Shown one piece after another: positions 29,176 through 37,183 of a DNA stretch of 64,000 nucleotides. Each line of letters begins with the position of its first letter. The stretch's first letter is position 1. This stretch comes from an uncultured Bacilli bacterium. GTDB taxonomy: Bacteria > Bacillota_I > Bacilli_A > RF39 > UBA660. Under the pieces are notes generated by a model that worked only from the letters and a program-made list of their open reading frames with translations, ran no database searches and was not told where the DNA came from. The stretch covers positions 85,040-149,039 of the forward strand of contig CAKOQQ010000003.1 of assembly GCA_934101425.1 (NCBI GenBank), written 5' to 3'. A program made the translations under genes and the position numbers.

Positions 29176-29200
29176 AAAAACTGGTTACCCAGTTTTTTTT
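29173..29200. terminator. Bidirectional terminator between clpP and the SASP gene
   Basis: The hairpin AAAAAACTGG-TTA-CCCAGTTTTTT has A and T runs on both sides, so it can end both converging transcripts. It overlaps the SASP stop codon. Confidence 0.85.
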
Positions 29201-29343
29201 ACATATTCTTCTCCGATTCTAGCTAATCTTTTTGTTATCTCTTCAAAAGAAGATGTATTCTTGTTATTTGTATTAATTCCAAGTTCGATACTTATTTCTT
29301 CTTTCATCCTTTTTATTGCTTCTTTAGAATTATAGTTTTTCAT
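29185..29343 (-). CDS. Small acid-soluble spore protein, alpha/beta type
   Basis: This 52-residue gene lies between clpP and thiI. The product starts MKNYNSKEAIKRMKEEIS, continues with IELGI, and ends with EEITKRLARIGEEYVKK. Alpha/beta-type SASPs share this pattern: a first helix with the protease GPR site (E-I-A/S followed by a Glu-Leu-Gly-Val-like segment) and a second helix with a Gly-Glu-Ile/Met-Thr-Lys-Arg-Leu core. They coat spore DNA and protect it. The protein is shorter than most (60-70 residues) through a short linker. A strong AGGAGG site sits 5 bases before the ATG. Expression in the forespore would be expected. Confidence 0.82.
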   Translation of the reverse strand: MKNYNSKEAIKRMKEEISIELGINTNNKNTSSFEEITKRLARIGEEYVKKTG

Positions 29344-29386
29344 ATAGCCTCCTACTTATATAATGGCTATAAATAATGAAAAAATA

Positions 29387-30559
29387 CTATAATAAATCAT
29401 CATAATTATTTGGCTCTAAATTAGTAATAGTTTCTATATTTTCTATACATTCGTCAATCATTTTATCAAAATTAAATTTAGATTCTGCTAGTACACATTT
29501 TTCTAACTTCGGATTTATAACAGGATGTTTTGGTACAAAAATAGTACAACAATCTTCAAATGGCAAAATACTAGTCTCATAAGTACCAATCTTTTTTGCT
29601 ATTTCAATTATTTCTAATTTATCTAAACAAGCTACTGGTCTTATTATCGGCATATTAGTTACTTCATTTATAACAGACATACTAGTTATAGTTTGACTAG
29701 CAACTTGGCCAACACTTTCTCCATTAACTATTATAGGTATCTTATGCATTTTAGCAAATTTGTGAGCTATTCTATACATCATTCTTCTCATTATAGTAAT
29801 CATATAATCTTCAGGACAAAATCTATATATAGTTTCTTGAATATTAGTAAATGGTACAACATGCACTTTTATATTTCCTGAATAATCATTTAATATATTA
29901 GCAAGTTTAAGTACTTTATTTTTAGCTTCCATACTAGTATGAGGTGGACTTTCAAAGTATAAACATTCTATATCAATGCCTCTTTTTAAAGCCATATAAC
30001 CAGCAACTGGTGAATCAATTCCACCACTTAACATAAGCAAACCTTTTCCCTGAACACCAACAGGATATCCTCCACTACCTAAAAGCTCATTAGTATAAAT
30101 AAATACTCCTTCTAAACGTATTTCTATATTAAGTAATAACTCAGGATTATGTACATCTACTTTAACAGGATAATTTTTAAGTACAAATCCACCAATTAAA
30201 TTATTAAAGTCCATAGAATGTATAGGAAAATTTTTATCAGCTCTTCTAGTATTAACTTTAAAAGTACTAAATTTTTCTTTATCTAATACTTCTTTTACTT
30301 TAGCTTTTATATCTTCTACATCTTGTGTAGTTTTATAACAAATTACTACACTATGTATGCCGAATATTTTTTGTAATTTTTCACTTACTTCATCTACTTT
30401 TGAAGTAACAATATACATTCTAACTCTATCTTTTTTTATTTTTATATCATAGTTTTTAAGCAATGACTTTATATTGTTTTCTAATTTATTTATAAATAAT
30501 TTTCTGTTATCTTTTTTTGTAGTTAATTCTCCATATTTAATAAGTATCAATTTTTCCAT
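29387..30559 (-). CDS. thiI: tRNA 4-thiouridine synthase ThiI (no rhodanese domain)
   Basis: The 390-residue protein has a ferredoxin-like N-terminal part and THUMP domain (about residues 60-165), then a PP-loop ATPase domain with LLMLSGGIDSPVAGYMALKRG (about 177-197). ThiI activates U8 of tRNA by adenylation and adds sulfur, and can serve thiamine synthesis. The C-terminal rhodanese domain of the E. coli protein is absent, as in Bacillus, where a dedicated NifZ/IscS-type cysteine desulfurase supplies sulfur. No such desulfurase is adjacent here. The gene follows the permease gene by 9 bases with a GGTGAAAT site. Confidence 0.95.
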   Translation of the reverse strand: MEKLILIKYGELTTKKDNRKLFINKLENNIKSLLKNYDIKIKKDRVRMYIVTSKVDEVSEKLQKIFGIHSVVICYKTTQDVEDIKAKVKEVLDKEKFSTFKVNTRRADKNFPIHSMDFNNLIGGFVLKNYPVKVDVHNPELLLNIEIRLEGVFIYTNELLGSGGYPVGVQGKGLLMLSGGIDSPVAGYMALKRGIDIECLYFESPPHTSMEAKNKVLKLANILNDYSGNIKVHVVPFTNIQETIYRFCPEDYMITIMRRMMYRIAHKFAKMHKIPIIVNGESVGQVASQTITSMSVINEVTNMPIIRPVACLDKLEIIEIAKKIGTYETSILPFEDCCTIFVPKHPVINPKLEKCVLAESKFNFDKMIDECIENIETITNLEPNNYDDLL

Positions 30560-30568
30560 ATTTCACCT

Positions 30569-31669
30569 CTATCTAATAATATAAGTAAGTCCAAGTATCA
30601 TTATCATAAAAAATAAATTTATTATTGTAAATAATCCTAAATAATACCATGATTTATTAGGTTCATGTTTTAAAAATTCTTTAATCGTTATCAAACTTGC
30701 AAGTGAAGAAATAAGAGTTCCTAAAGATCCAATATTAACTGAAATAAGTAAATCATTATAATTATTAGTAAATTTACTTAAAAGAACTGCTGTAGGGACA
30801 TTACTTATAAATTGGCAAGATACAATACCAGTAATTAAAACATTCTTATCTAATAATGATTTTAAAAAGTCACTAATACTAGTAATTCTACTTATATTTC
30901 CTGAAAAAATAAAGAATAAACAAAATGTAAGTAGTAAATCCCAATCCATCATAACTAATGCTTTTTTATCTAAAATAAAAGCAAGTATTACAATTATTAC
31001 TATACCAATAGTAAGTGGTGCAGCTCTAAATATAACTAATAAAGATAATAAAAACATAAACAAGTATATCACTATTTTTGTTTTATTAAAAGATATTTTA
31101 TCATCATAATTAAGTTTTAATGGCTCTTTTTTTACAAAAATAATAGGAAGTAATATAAGTAAAAATAATACCAATAAAAATTGAGGTAATAAAGTTTTAA
31201 TAAATTCTAATGTTGGTATATTATAATAAGAATACAAATACAAATTTTGTGGATTACCATGTGGAGTTATCATACCACTCATATTAGCAGCAATTGTTTG
31301 CAAAATCATAGTAAATGCAAAATATTTCATATTATTTGTACTCTCAAGAACAATATACGTTAGCGGAAGTAAAGTAATAAGTGACATATCATTTGCTAAA
31401 AATAAATCACATATAAAAGTTAACACTATAAGTGCTAATACAATACTTCGTGTATTTTTAAATAAATATACAGTTTTCTTAGAAACCATCTGAAAAAAAT
31501 TAGAATTCTTTAAACATTGAACGACAACTAATATACAAAATAAAGAACCCAAAGTTTTAATATCAAAGTAGTTAATATATTCTTTATCTACTGGGACAAA
31601 TAATACAGTAATAAAAGCAAGTATAAAAACTGTAGTAGTTACAGGATTATTTTTGATACTTTTTAACAT
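30569..31669 (-). CDS. Anion permease of the ArsB/SLC13 (ion transporter) superfamily
   Basis: The 366-residue protein is almost wholly hydrophobic, with about 10 predicted membrane helices. The segment ANMSGMITPHGNPQNLYLYSYY resembles the conserved loop of the ion transporter superfamily (ArsB/NhaD/CitT), where a hairpin carrying Asn-Pro-Gln-Asn-like residues binds the substrate; a second partial repeat (ISNVPTAVLLSKF) appears near the C-terminus. It is shorter than typical members (about 420). Substrate could be a dicarboxylate, arsenite or sodium/proton; the sequence does not decide. It sits between ezrA and thiI on the same strand. Confidence 0.75.
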   Translation of the reverse strand: MLKSIKNNPVTTTVFILAFITVLFVPVDKEYINYFDIKTLGSLFCILVVVQCLKNSNFFQMVSKKTVYLFKNTRSIVLALIVLTFICDLFLANDMSLITLLPLTYIVLESTNNMKYFAFTMILQTIAANMSGMITPHGNPQNLYLYSYYNIPTLEFIKTLLPQFLLVLFLLILLPIIFVKKEPLKLNYDDKISFNKTKIVIYLFMFLLSLLVIFRAAPLTIGIVIIVILAFILDKKALVMMDWDLLLTFCLFFIFSGNISRITSISDFLKSLLDKNVLITGIVSCQFISNVPTAVLLSKFTNNYNDLLISVNIGSLGTLISSLASLITIKEFLKHEPNKSWYYLGLFTIINLFFMIMILGLTYIIR

Positions 31670-31734
31670 ATTATCACCAATTATATTTTAACAAATATTA
31701 TATTTGTTAGTAATAGTTATTTACATTTTTATAC

Positions 31735-31763
31735 AAAAAAAGGAAATAAAATTATTTATTTCC
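31735..31763 (-). terminator. Terminator of ezrA
   Basis: The stem GGAAATAAA/TTTATTTCC (4-base loop) starts in the last codons of ezrA and is followed by TTTTTTT on the minus strand. Confidence 0.85.
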
Positions 31764-33467
31764 ATATAAACTAAGTAATTTATTATAAATACCAGGTTCT
31801 ACTCTATTTATAGTATTTATTGTAAGTTCTAATGACTTTTTATACTCTCCTTTAAAGAATAATACTTCAGAATAACTTAAATTTTTATTAGTTTCTTCAT
31901 GCAATGCACGATATTTATTACCATATACTATAGCCATTTCAGCAAACATAGCCGTTTTAAGTAATTCTTTAGTTTTATAAAGTAATTTTAATGATAAATC
32001 TCTAGCTGTATCTACTCTTGTATTTAAAGTAGAAATAGTTATTGGCTTTTTAGATAATTCCTTAACAATTTCTTTAATAGCCATTTGAGCTTCATTTAAT
32101 TCTACATAATAACTTCTAGGAATTACAGGTAAAGTATAATCTCTCATTTTAGCTTTAGCATCTTTTAATATTTCAGTTATTTCGCCTAGTTGTTGTCTTG
32201 CTCTTACTTCATCAGCTTTCATACTACTTATAGCATCTAATGAAGTATCAAGTCTGTCTTCAATAGCCGCTAACTTTAAGGATAATATTTCAATTTCCTT
32301 AATTAATTTAGTGTAAGAGAATGTATTATTACCAGTATGTTCCATAAGAGATTTATAATCTCTATTTAAATTTTTAATTTCAGTATTTACATTTTTAAGT
32401 AATTCTAATTCATCATCTTTTAAATCATATAAATTTTTAATATCATCTATTTGACTAAAAATTTCTTTAATTAGATTATTCATCTTATCCAATCTTTTTC
32501 TAAAATTAAAGTTGTCATCTTCGTATTCTTTTCTAGCTTGTTTTTCATGTTCAAAATCACCATATAAAGAATCAAAATAATCTAGTAATACTTTTAATTC
32601 AAATAAACTATCTTCTAAATTTAATAATTTAGCCCTATCATAAATATCTCTTATCTTTTTATAAGCTTCTTCAATATTATATTCAACATTTAAATAATCT
32701 AGAGGATAACCCATCTTTTGCATCTTCTTATAAATATCTTCAGAAGTTTTAATCTTTTTAGGTAATATATTAGTACATAATAATACAATTGTAGGCATTT
32801 CTTCTAATATAGTTTCCATATGTTTTAATAATTCATTAATTGCCTTAATAATTTTAGTTACTTCTGTATATTCATTATTATCCATAGCATTTTCAAATTG
32901 TTCAAAATATGAGCTTATATTTTCAAATTGATTATCAACATTAGTAGCTAATTCCCCATATTCATTTCTTTTATCTTTATACTTTTGTAAAAGTTCACGA
33001 TAATTAGCCTTCAATTTAGTTATAATTGCTCTATTCTTTTCTTCACTTGTAGTTATTTCTTTTATTTCTTCAAATAAAAAATTTGAATTAGCTCTTACTT
33101 TATAAAGTTCCATTTCTAGTTTAGCAATTTTATACATTGTACCTTTATAATCCATTTGTGAAAGAGAGTACTCAGCTTCCAAAAGCATATCAGTTATCTT
33201 TGGAATTTGATACGTTTTTATATTATTTAATCTTTCTTTCCATTCATTATACATTATTTCTAATTTTTCATTTTTTAAGAAAGATTCAATTTTTGCAAGT
33301 TCTGGAACAATTGGTGCACTCTCAATTTGATTCTTTTCATAATTTATTCTATCCAATACCTTTTGGTATTTTTTATTTTTAGCAGATTGCATTAGGTTTA
33401 AAGCAACAGTAACATTAACTATCGCTAATACAAATATTAAGATTGCAATAAAGATTATACTATCCAT
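31752..33467 (-). CDS. ezrA: Septation ring formation regulator EzrA
   Basis: The 571-residue protein has one N-terminal membrane helix (IIFIAILIFVLAIVNVTVALN, about residues 4-24) and then a long coiled-coil cytoplasmic part made of charged helices, the layout and size (about 560-570) of EzrA. Internal spectrin-like repeats such as YNEWKERLNNIKTYQIPKI at about residue 75 match the family. EzrA binds FtsZ, keeps Z-rings from forming at wrong sites, and links to cell wall synthesis. It has its own leader and terminator, and its promoter region is shared with divergent rpsD. Confidence 0.93.
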   Translation of the reverse strand: MDSIIFIAILIFVLAIVNVTVALNLMQSAKNKKYQKVLDRINYEKNQIESAPIVPELAKIESFLKNEKLEIMYNEWKERLNNIKTYQIPKITDMLLEAEYSLSQMDYKGTMYKIAKLEMELYKVRANSNFLFEEIKEITTSEEKNRAIITKLKANYRELLQKYKDKRNEYGELATNVDNQFENISSYFEQFENAMDNNEYTEVTKIIKAINELLKHMETILEEMPTIVLLCTNILPKKIKTSEDIYKKMQKMGYPLDYLNVEYNIEEAYKKIRDIYDRAKLLNLEDSLFELKVLLDYFDSLYGDFEHEKQARKEYEDDNFNFRKRLDKMNNLIKEIFSQIDDIKNLYDLKDDELELLKNVNTEIKNLNRDYKSLMEHTGNNTFSYTKLIKEIEILSLKLAAIEDRLDTSLDAISSMKADEVRARQQLGEITEILKDAKAKMRDYTLPVIPRSYYVELNEAQMAIKEIVKELSKKPITISTLNTRVDTARDLSLKLLYKTKELLKTAMFAEMAIVYGNKYRALHEETNKNLSYSEVLFFKGEYKKSLELTINTINRVEPGIYNKLLSLYGNK

Positions 33468-33560
33468 ATTATCACCTAATATAATTTTATCATAATTTTA
33501 CAAATTTTGATATTTTTTTTAACAATAATTGAATATATATTACTAAATATAAGTTTTTGC

Positions 33561-33589
33561 TTGACTTATAAAGGTAAAACTTATATAAT
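33561..33589 (+). promoter_or_regulatory. Strong promoter of rpsD
   Basis: TTGACT (33561-33566) and TATAAT (33584-33589) are 17 bases apart. The start of transcription should be near 33596, about 150 bases upstream of the rpsD ATG. Confidence 0.88.
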
Positions 33590-33595
33590 TATATG

Positions 33596-33736
33596 TGCGT
33601 AGCAGCGTTATTTAGAAAAATATAATGTGTTTATTCCCTATAGGGGTTATTCTTATTATAAGCTGCTTATTAAGAATATTAATTTAAACACCCTATATTT
33701 TGGCTAGATAACCTTATCTATTGCAAATAATAGAGA
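33596..33736 (+). promoter_or_regulatory. Structured 5' leader of rpsD, probable S4 autoregulatory element
   Basis: The leader is unusually long and has more G+C than nearby gaps. It holds complementary parts: AGCAGC (33601-33606) with GCTGCT, CCCTATAGGGG as a small hairpin, and GTGTTTA with TAAACAC enclosing the centre. Ribosomal protein S4 represses its own mRNA through folded leaders in Firmicutes, so an S4 leader is likely by position. I did not match it to a known S4 leader fold. Confidence 0.55.
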
Positions 33737-33749
33737 AAGGAGAATATAT

Positions 33750-34352
33750 ATGTCAAGATACACAGGTTCAACATATCGTAAAAGCCGTAGATTAGGTTTT
33801 TCTGTTTTAGAAAACGGAAAAGAATTAGCTAAAAAACCTTATGTTCCAGGACAACATGGAAATAAAAAAGGTAAAAAATTATCTAACTATGGTGTACAAT
33901 TACAAGAAAAACAAAAAGTTAGATTCATGTATGGTGTTAATGAAAAACAATTCAGAAAAACATTTGAAGAAGCTGGCAAATTAAAAGGTGTTCATGGCGC
34001 AGATTTCTTAAAATTATTAGAAAGCCGTTTAGATAACTTAGTTTATAGAATTGGTTTTGCTACTACAAGAAATGGAGCTAGACAATTAGTAAATCATGGA
34101 CATATCACTGTTAATGGTAAAAAGGTAAATATCCCTTCTTATCGTTGTAAACCAGGTGATGTAATTGCTATTAAAGAAAATGATAGAGACTTAGCAATCG
34201 TTAAATCTTCATTAGAAGCTTTATTAAATAGAGTTGAATTCATTACTTATGATGAAAACAAAATGGCTGGTACTTATGTAAGATATCCAGAAAGAAGCGA
34301 ATTAAATCAAGACATTAATGAATCATTAATAGTTGAATTCTATAATAGATAA
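33750..34352 (+). CDS. rpsD: 30S ribosomal protein S4
   Basis: The 200-residue protein has the S4 start (MSRYTGSTYRKSRRLGFS) and the S4 RNA-binding domain from about residue 93 (SRLDNLVYRIGFATTRNGARQLVNHGHITVNGKKVNIPSY), which binds 16S rRNA early in small subunit assembly. It ends with the usual ELNQDINESLIVEFYNR. No zinc-binding cysteine set is present at the N-terminus, so it is the zinc-free (C-minus) form. An AGAAAGGAG site precedes the ATG. The gene is alone on the plus strand with its own promoter, leader and terminator. Confidence 0.98.
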   Translation: MSRYTGSTYRKSRRLGFSVLENGKELAKKPYVPGQHGNKKGKKLSNYGVQLQEKQKVRFMYGVNEKQFRKTFEEAGKLKGVHGADFLKLLESRLDNLVYRIGFATTRNGARQLVNHGHITVNGKKVNIPSYRCKPGDVIAIKENDRDLAIVKSSLEALLNRVEFITYDENKMAGTYVRYPERSELNQDINESLIVEFYNR

Positions 34353-34358
34353 TAAAAT

Positions 34359-34396
34359 AAAGGACTTTAAGATAATCTTAAAAGTCCTTTTTTATT
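34359..34396. terminator. Bidirectional terminator of rpsD and the convergent prepilin-like gene
   Basis: An AAAGGACTTTAAGAT stem pairs with ATCTTAAAAGTCCTTT with one bulge, followed by a T-rich run on the plus strand; the A-rich left side gives a T-run for the minus strand. Confidence 0.85.
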
Positions 34397-34422
34397 TTAT
34401 TTTTACTTATTTTTTAAACTAT

Positions 34423-35442
34423 TTAGGAAATAATAGATTTTGAGATAGTTACAACTGGACGTACGCCGGTACGACTTGCATTTTCCACAAATCCACCAAA
34501 TGTGCTCAAAGCACCATCTCTGAATATATGCCATGAATGGGTAGAATCCCCAGAATATGCAGTATTTGTCCAGTAACCATATGCATTAGCATCTTCAACA
34601 TTACATCCATATGTTGTGCATTCCAATGTATTATCAAATAACCATCCATATTTATTTGTTCCTATATTACCTTTATATGATGTGTTAGAATTTGTATGTA
34701 AATAGTAAAAATTGTTGTCCCAATTTGGATATCCTGTTATCTTAGCTATTTCACTTGCTTCTATTAGTCTAGCATTTATACTTTTATTCCAACTTGATGT
34801 ATCACTTTCTAATTGTACTTTTAATTCAACTGGGCCATTAGCATTTGTACCAGAAGATGCCCATGCAACAAATGCTGTCGTATTATGATCTAGTAGTAAA
34901 TTAACTTTATCAGTTCCTTCATCATTAAATGCATACCACTTCATACATCCTGTTTTAGTTCCTGTAGTGCTTACTGCTTCAGTGCTTGTGCATTTAGTGT
35001 TTGTTTCTGGATTATAGTATACTACTGTTCCATTTGCATATGTAGTTACCTTTGGAATGTCTATAGCGCATTCATTTTCACCTGTTTTAGTGCTTGTAAT
35101 AGTTCCATCTGATGATACTTCTACACAGTATCCTGATATATACATTTTACCACTTACATTACCATTATTATCGTAAGTGAGATTACCTTTCTTAGCTTGT
35201 TCTCCATCGTATTTTAGTGTATTACTTGATAAATCTATATCACGAGTAGCATCTCCTTCCATTACATTTTGCATATAATGTGTTTTTGCAGCGCCTACAA
35301 TACTTCTTGCACTTGCTTCTGCTGCACTTTTTTTAGATTCTTCTATAATATTTAATACTGCAGGGGTTGCAATTAAAGCTATTACTGCTAGTATTACTAT
35401 TACTGCTAAGAGCTCTATTAGTGTAAATCCTTTCTTTTTCAT
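34423..35442 (-). CDS. Prepilin-like surface protein with a lectin-like C-terminal domain (paralogue A)
   Basis: The 339-residue protein starts with a class III prepilin signal (MKKKGFTLIELLAVIVILAVIALIATPAV). A short linker with two cysteines follows, then from about residue 130 a domain beginning YANGTVVYYNPETNTKC and ending YGYWTNTAYSG...GVRPVVTISKSIIS. This domain is about 75% identical by eye to the end of the protein at 53044-54288, except between WTNTAYSG and GVRPV, where the two differ almost completely. The layout suits the C-type-lectin-like FISUMP/formylglycine-type folds used as targets of diversity-generating retroelements. An attenuator-like leader lies upstream. An AGAAGGAGGG site precedes the ATG. 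Confidence 0.75.
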   Translation of the reverse strand: MKKKGFTLIELLAVIVILAVIALIATPAVLNIIEESKKSAAEASARSIVGAAKTHYMQNVMEGDATRDIDLSSNTLKYDGEQAKKGNLTYDNNGNVSGKMYISGYCVEVSSDGTITSTKTGENECAIDIPKVTTYANGTVVYYNPETNTKCTSTEAVSTTGTKTGCMKWYAFNDEGTDKVNLLLDHNTTAFVAWASSGTNANGPVELKVQLESDTSSWNKSINARLIEASEIAKITGYPNWDNNFYYLHTNSNTSYKGNIGTNKYGWLFDNTLECTTYGCNVEDANAYGYWTNTAYSGDSTHSWHIFRDGALSTFGGFVENASRTGVRPVVTISKSIIS

Positions 35443-35470
35443 ATTCCCTCCTTCTATTTATAAGAAAACA

Positions 35471-35512
35471 AAAAACACAAAAATCTAGGAAATTCCTATT
35501 TTTTGTGTTTTA
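35471..35512 (-). terminator. Attenuator-like terminator in the prepilin A leader
   Basis: On the minus strand AAAACACAAAAAATAGGAA pairs with TTCCTAGATTTTTGTGTTTT, with one mismatch, and a T-rich run follows. It lies between the promoter (35608-35636) and the prepilin start (35442), and it overlaps the stop codon of a small leader ORF. Confidence 0.65.
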
Positions 35513-35583
35513 TATATACGACTAATAATTAAGTTATTTGATATGACTATTTTTCTACAAAAATAGACATAATTACTAGACAT
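35485..35583 (-). CDS. Candidate 32-residue leader peptide before prepilin A
   Basis: An ATG at 35583 follows an AAGGAAGTGAGG ribosome site and opens a frame of 32 codons (begins MSSNYVYFCRKIVIS, ends KTQKIGIS). Its stop TAG (35485-35487) lies just past the apex of the attenuator hairpin, so a ribosome finishing this ORF would keep the hairpin from closing. No known peptide family is recognised. The ribosome site and position support it; codon evidence is too short to decide. Confidence 0.45.
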   Translation of the reverse strand: MSSNYVYFCRKIVISNNLIISRIYKTQKIGIS

Positions 35584-35607
35584 ATACCTCACTTCCTTAC
35601 TATATTT

Positions 35608-35636
35608 AGTATATAGTTTTTTATTTTATTTGTAAA
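35608..35636 (-). promoter_or_regulatory. Promoter of the leader ORF and prepilin A
   Basis: TTTACA (35631-35636) and TATACT (35608-35613) are 17 bases apart on the minus strand, about 25 bases before the leader ORF start. Confidence 0.65.
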
Positions 35637-35654
35637 GTTATATTTTTTTTGCAA

Positions 35655-35985
35655 GCAAAAAAAGGAGTCTGTCAAACATCCTTTTTTTGTTGCGGATAAT
35701 TCCCCCCTCGGTTATATTTGACAGATATAACTGAAGGGATATCAAGATCCCGCGAATGCACATTTAGTTAATAGCTTGATATATGCATAAACACTATTAA
35801 TATTTAACATAAATTATATAACACTCTTTATCTTAATTTTGTTTATTCAACTCATTAATATAAATTATAAAATACTTTTTACGCTAACATACTAAGAACT
35901 TGTAATTTAATAAAATTACTCGATTGTACTTAACCTGTATACACAAATTATAGTACCTTTTGGTATATCTATGCTCTATTAACTA
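35655..35985 (-). ncRNA. Candidate non-coding RNA of about 330 nt, family not recognised
   Basis: This 330-base stretch has no open frame of note but has a near-consensus promoter at one end (35991-36019) and a terminator-like hairpin at the other. On the minus strand its 3' part holds a GGGAT/ATCCC hairpin (35734-35749), a GTTATA/TATAAC hairpin (35711-35731) with loop TCTGTCAAA, a CCGAGGGGGG run, and an AAAAAAAGGA/TCCTTTTTTT hairpin (35657-35688) whose 12-base loop contains TTTGACAGA. The two loops are perfectly complementary over 9 bases. No tmRNA, RNase P, SRP or 6S signature was seen. The rest of the gap 35443-36053 is covered by the leader ORF and its promoter. Confidence 0.55.
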
Positions 35986-35990
35986 TTTAA

Positions 35991-36019
35991 ATAATATCAT
36001 TCATAATAAAATTAGTCAA
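35991..36019 (-). promoter_or_regulatory. Promoter of the candidate non-coding RNA
   Basis: TTGACT (36014-36019) and TATTAT (35991-35996) are 17 bases apart on the minus strand, the same hexamers and spacing as the serine T-box and prepilin B promoters. Confidence 0.75.
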
Positions 36020-36053
36020 TAGGTAAAAAAATATTTTTTTATTTTTTTGTAAA

Positions 36054-37088
36054 CTAATGTAATGGATATCTACCTATTACTTTTTTAATAGATTTTACTG
36101 CATCATCTGTTAAAAACATAGAAGTTATAACACTATCATAAACATGACCTACATTTTCATTAAATAATCTAAGTAATTTAAAACATTCTTCTTTATCAAC
36201 TACATATATAGAATAAAAATACATAGCTAATGTTCTAGATAAAATATCATTTATTGTTTCCTTACAAATAGGATTATATAAAGTATTAAATGATTCTTTT
36301 TCTAAATCATAATCAGTTATATGATGTAATTCTCCAACATAATAATCAGTTAACATTATAAGTGAGTCATAAAACTCTCTTTCCTTTGCAAGTAAACATT
36401 TTCTAAAAGGTCCATCTATATTTTCATGTATAAATGCAAGTTCTAAAAATCTAGGAAAAGCTTCTCTATATGTACTAAAATGATAACATAGGATATCTTT
36501 TTTAGAATGCATATTTTCAATTTGATATGCATGAGCTACTTCGTGTGGTAATGTTTGAGCATCTCTAATTGATTTATAAATTGATGTAACATAACATTCA
36601 TTTTCATGAAAACATAGTCCTTTAGCTTTTTCATCTTTATACTCTTTATTACTTATAAATACATTTCCTTTTAAAAGACGTAAAAATAGTTCATACATTG
36701 GTTTAGAAAAGCCCTTAAAAAAGTCTTCAACTATACCTAAGAAAGCTTCTTCACTTGCCTTACTTTTATATATCATGGGGGATGATGATAATCTAGTATA
36801 TGTTGTAGCATTATAAATATCACATAGTCTATCTTTCATATTCAAAATATCTTCAAAACTGTCAGTTCTAAAACTAGATGTAATAGGAGAATGAAGTTCT
36901 AAATATGATTCGCTTGGATAATATTTATTTCTATATAAATTAGCTAAGTCCTCATCAAATAATCTAAGCATATCTATATATGCTGAATATCCTATCTTTA
37001 AGTATCTTTGTTCTTCCAAACTAGATGAATTTACCTCTTTTATTATTTCATCTAACCTAGTAGTTATTTTTTCTTTTTTCCACAACAT
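36054..37088 (-). CDS. HExxH zinc peptidase-like protein, M3-like
   Basis: The 344-residue protein carries TLPHEVAHAYQIEN, an HExxH zinc site, in its second half, followed about 30 residues later by REAFPRFLELAF, whose glutamates could give the third zinc ligand. The helical nature resembles the catalytic half of M3 oligopeptidases, though it is much shorter (usual about 560-600) and the match is loose. It is probably a cytoplasmic peptidase, as no signal peptide is present. The ATG at 37088 has an AGGTGGGG site; an earlier GTG at 37097 lies within that site and is rejected. Transcribed alone, with a TATAAT about 25 bases upstream. Confidence 0.6.
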   Translation of the reverse strand: MLWKKEKITTRLDEIIKEVNSSSLEEQRYLKIGYSAYIDMLRLFDEDLANLYRNKYYPSESYLELHSPITSSFRTDSFEDILNMKDRLCDIYNATTYTRLSSSPMIYKSKASEEAFLGIVEDFFKGFSKPMYELFLRLLKGNVFISNKEYKDEKAKGLCFHENECYVTSIYKSIRDAQTLPHEVAHAYQIENMHSKKDILCYHFSTYREAFPRFLELAFIHENIDGPFRKCLLAKEREFYDSLIMLTDYYVGELHHITDYDLEKESFNTLYNPICKETINDILSRTLAMYFYSIYVVDKEECFKLLRLFNENVGHVYDSVITSMFLTDDAVKSIKKVIGRYPLH

Positions 37089-37128
37089 AAACCCCACCTA
37101 GTTAGCTATTATAACATAATTACTTTAC

Positions 37129-37164
37129 AAAAAAAAGAATTAGTTCTATTTTACTAATTCTTTT
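37129..37164 (-). terminator. Terminator of deoC-tyrS
   Basis: The stem AAAAGAATTAGT/ACTAATTCTTTT with an 8-base loop is followed by a T-run on the minus strand. Confidence 0.85.
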
Positions 37165-37183
37165 GCTATATTTTGCAATTATG

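Noticed and set aside
29344..29386. Sigma-G promoter of the SASP gene (CATTATA as -10)
   Set aside because: The -35 match is poor and the start point would fall on the ribosome site.
35655..35985. tmRNA, RNase P RNA, SRP RNA or 6S RNA for the gene-free stretch
   Set aside because: No tmRNA tRNA-like ends or CCA, no RNase P core (GAGGAAAGUC), no SRP loop and no 6S-like closing stem were found.
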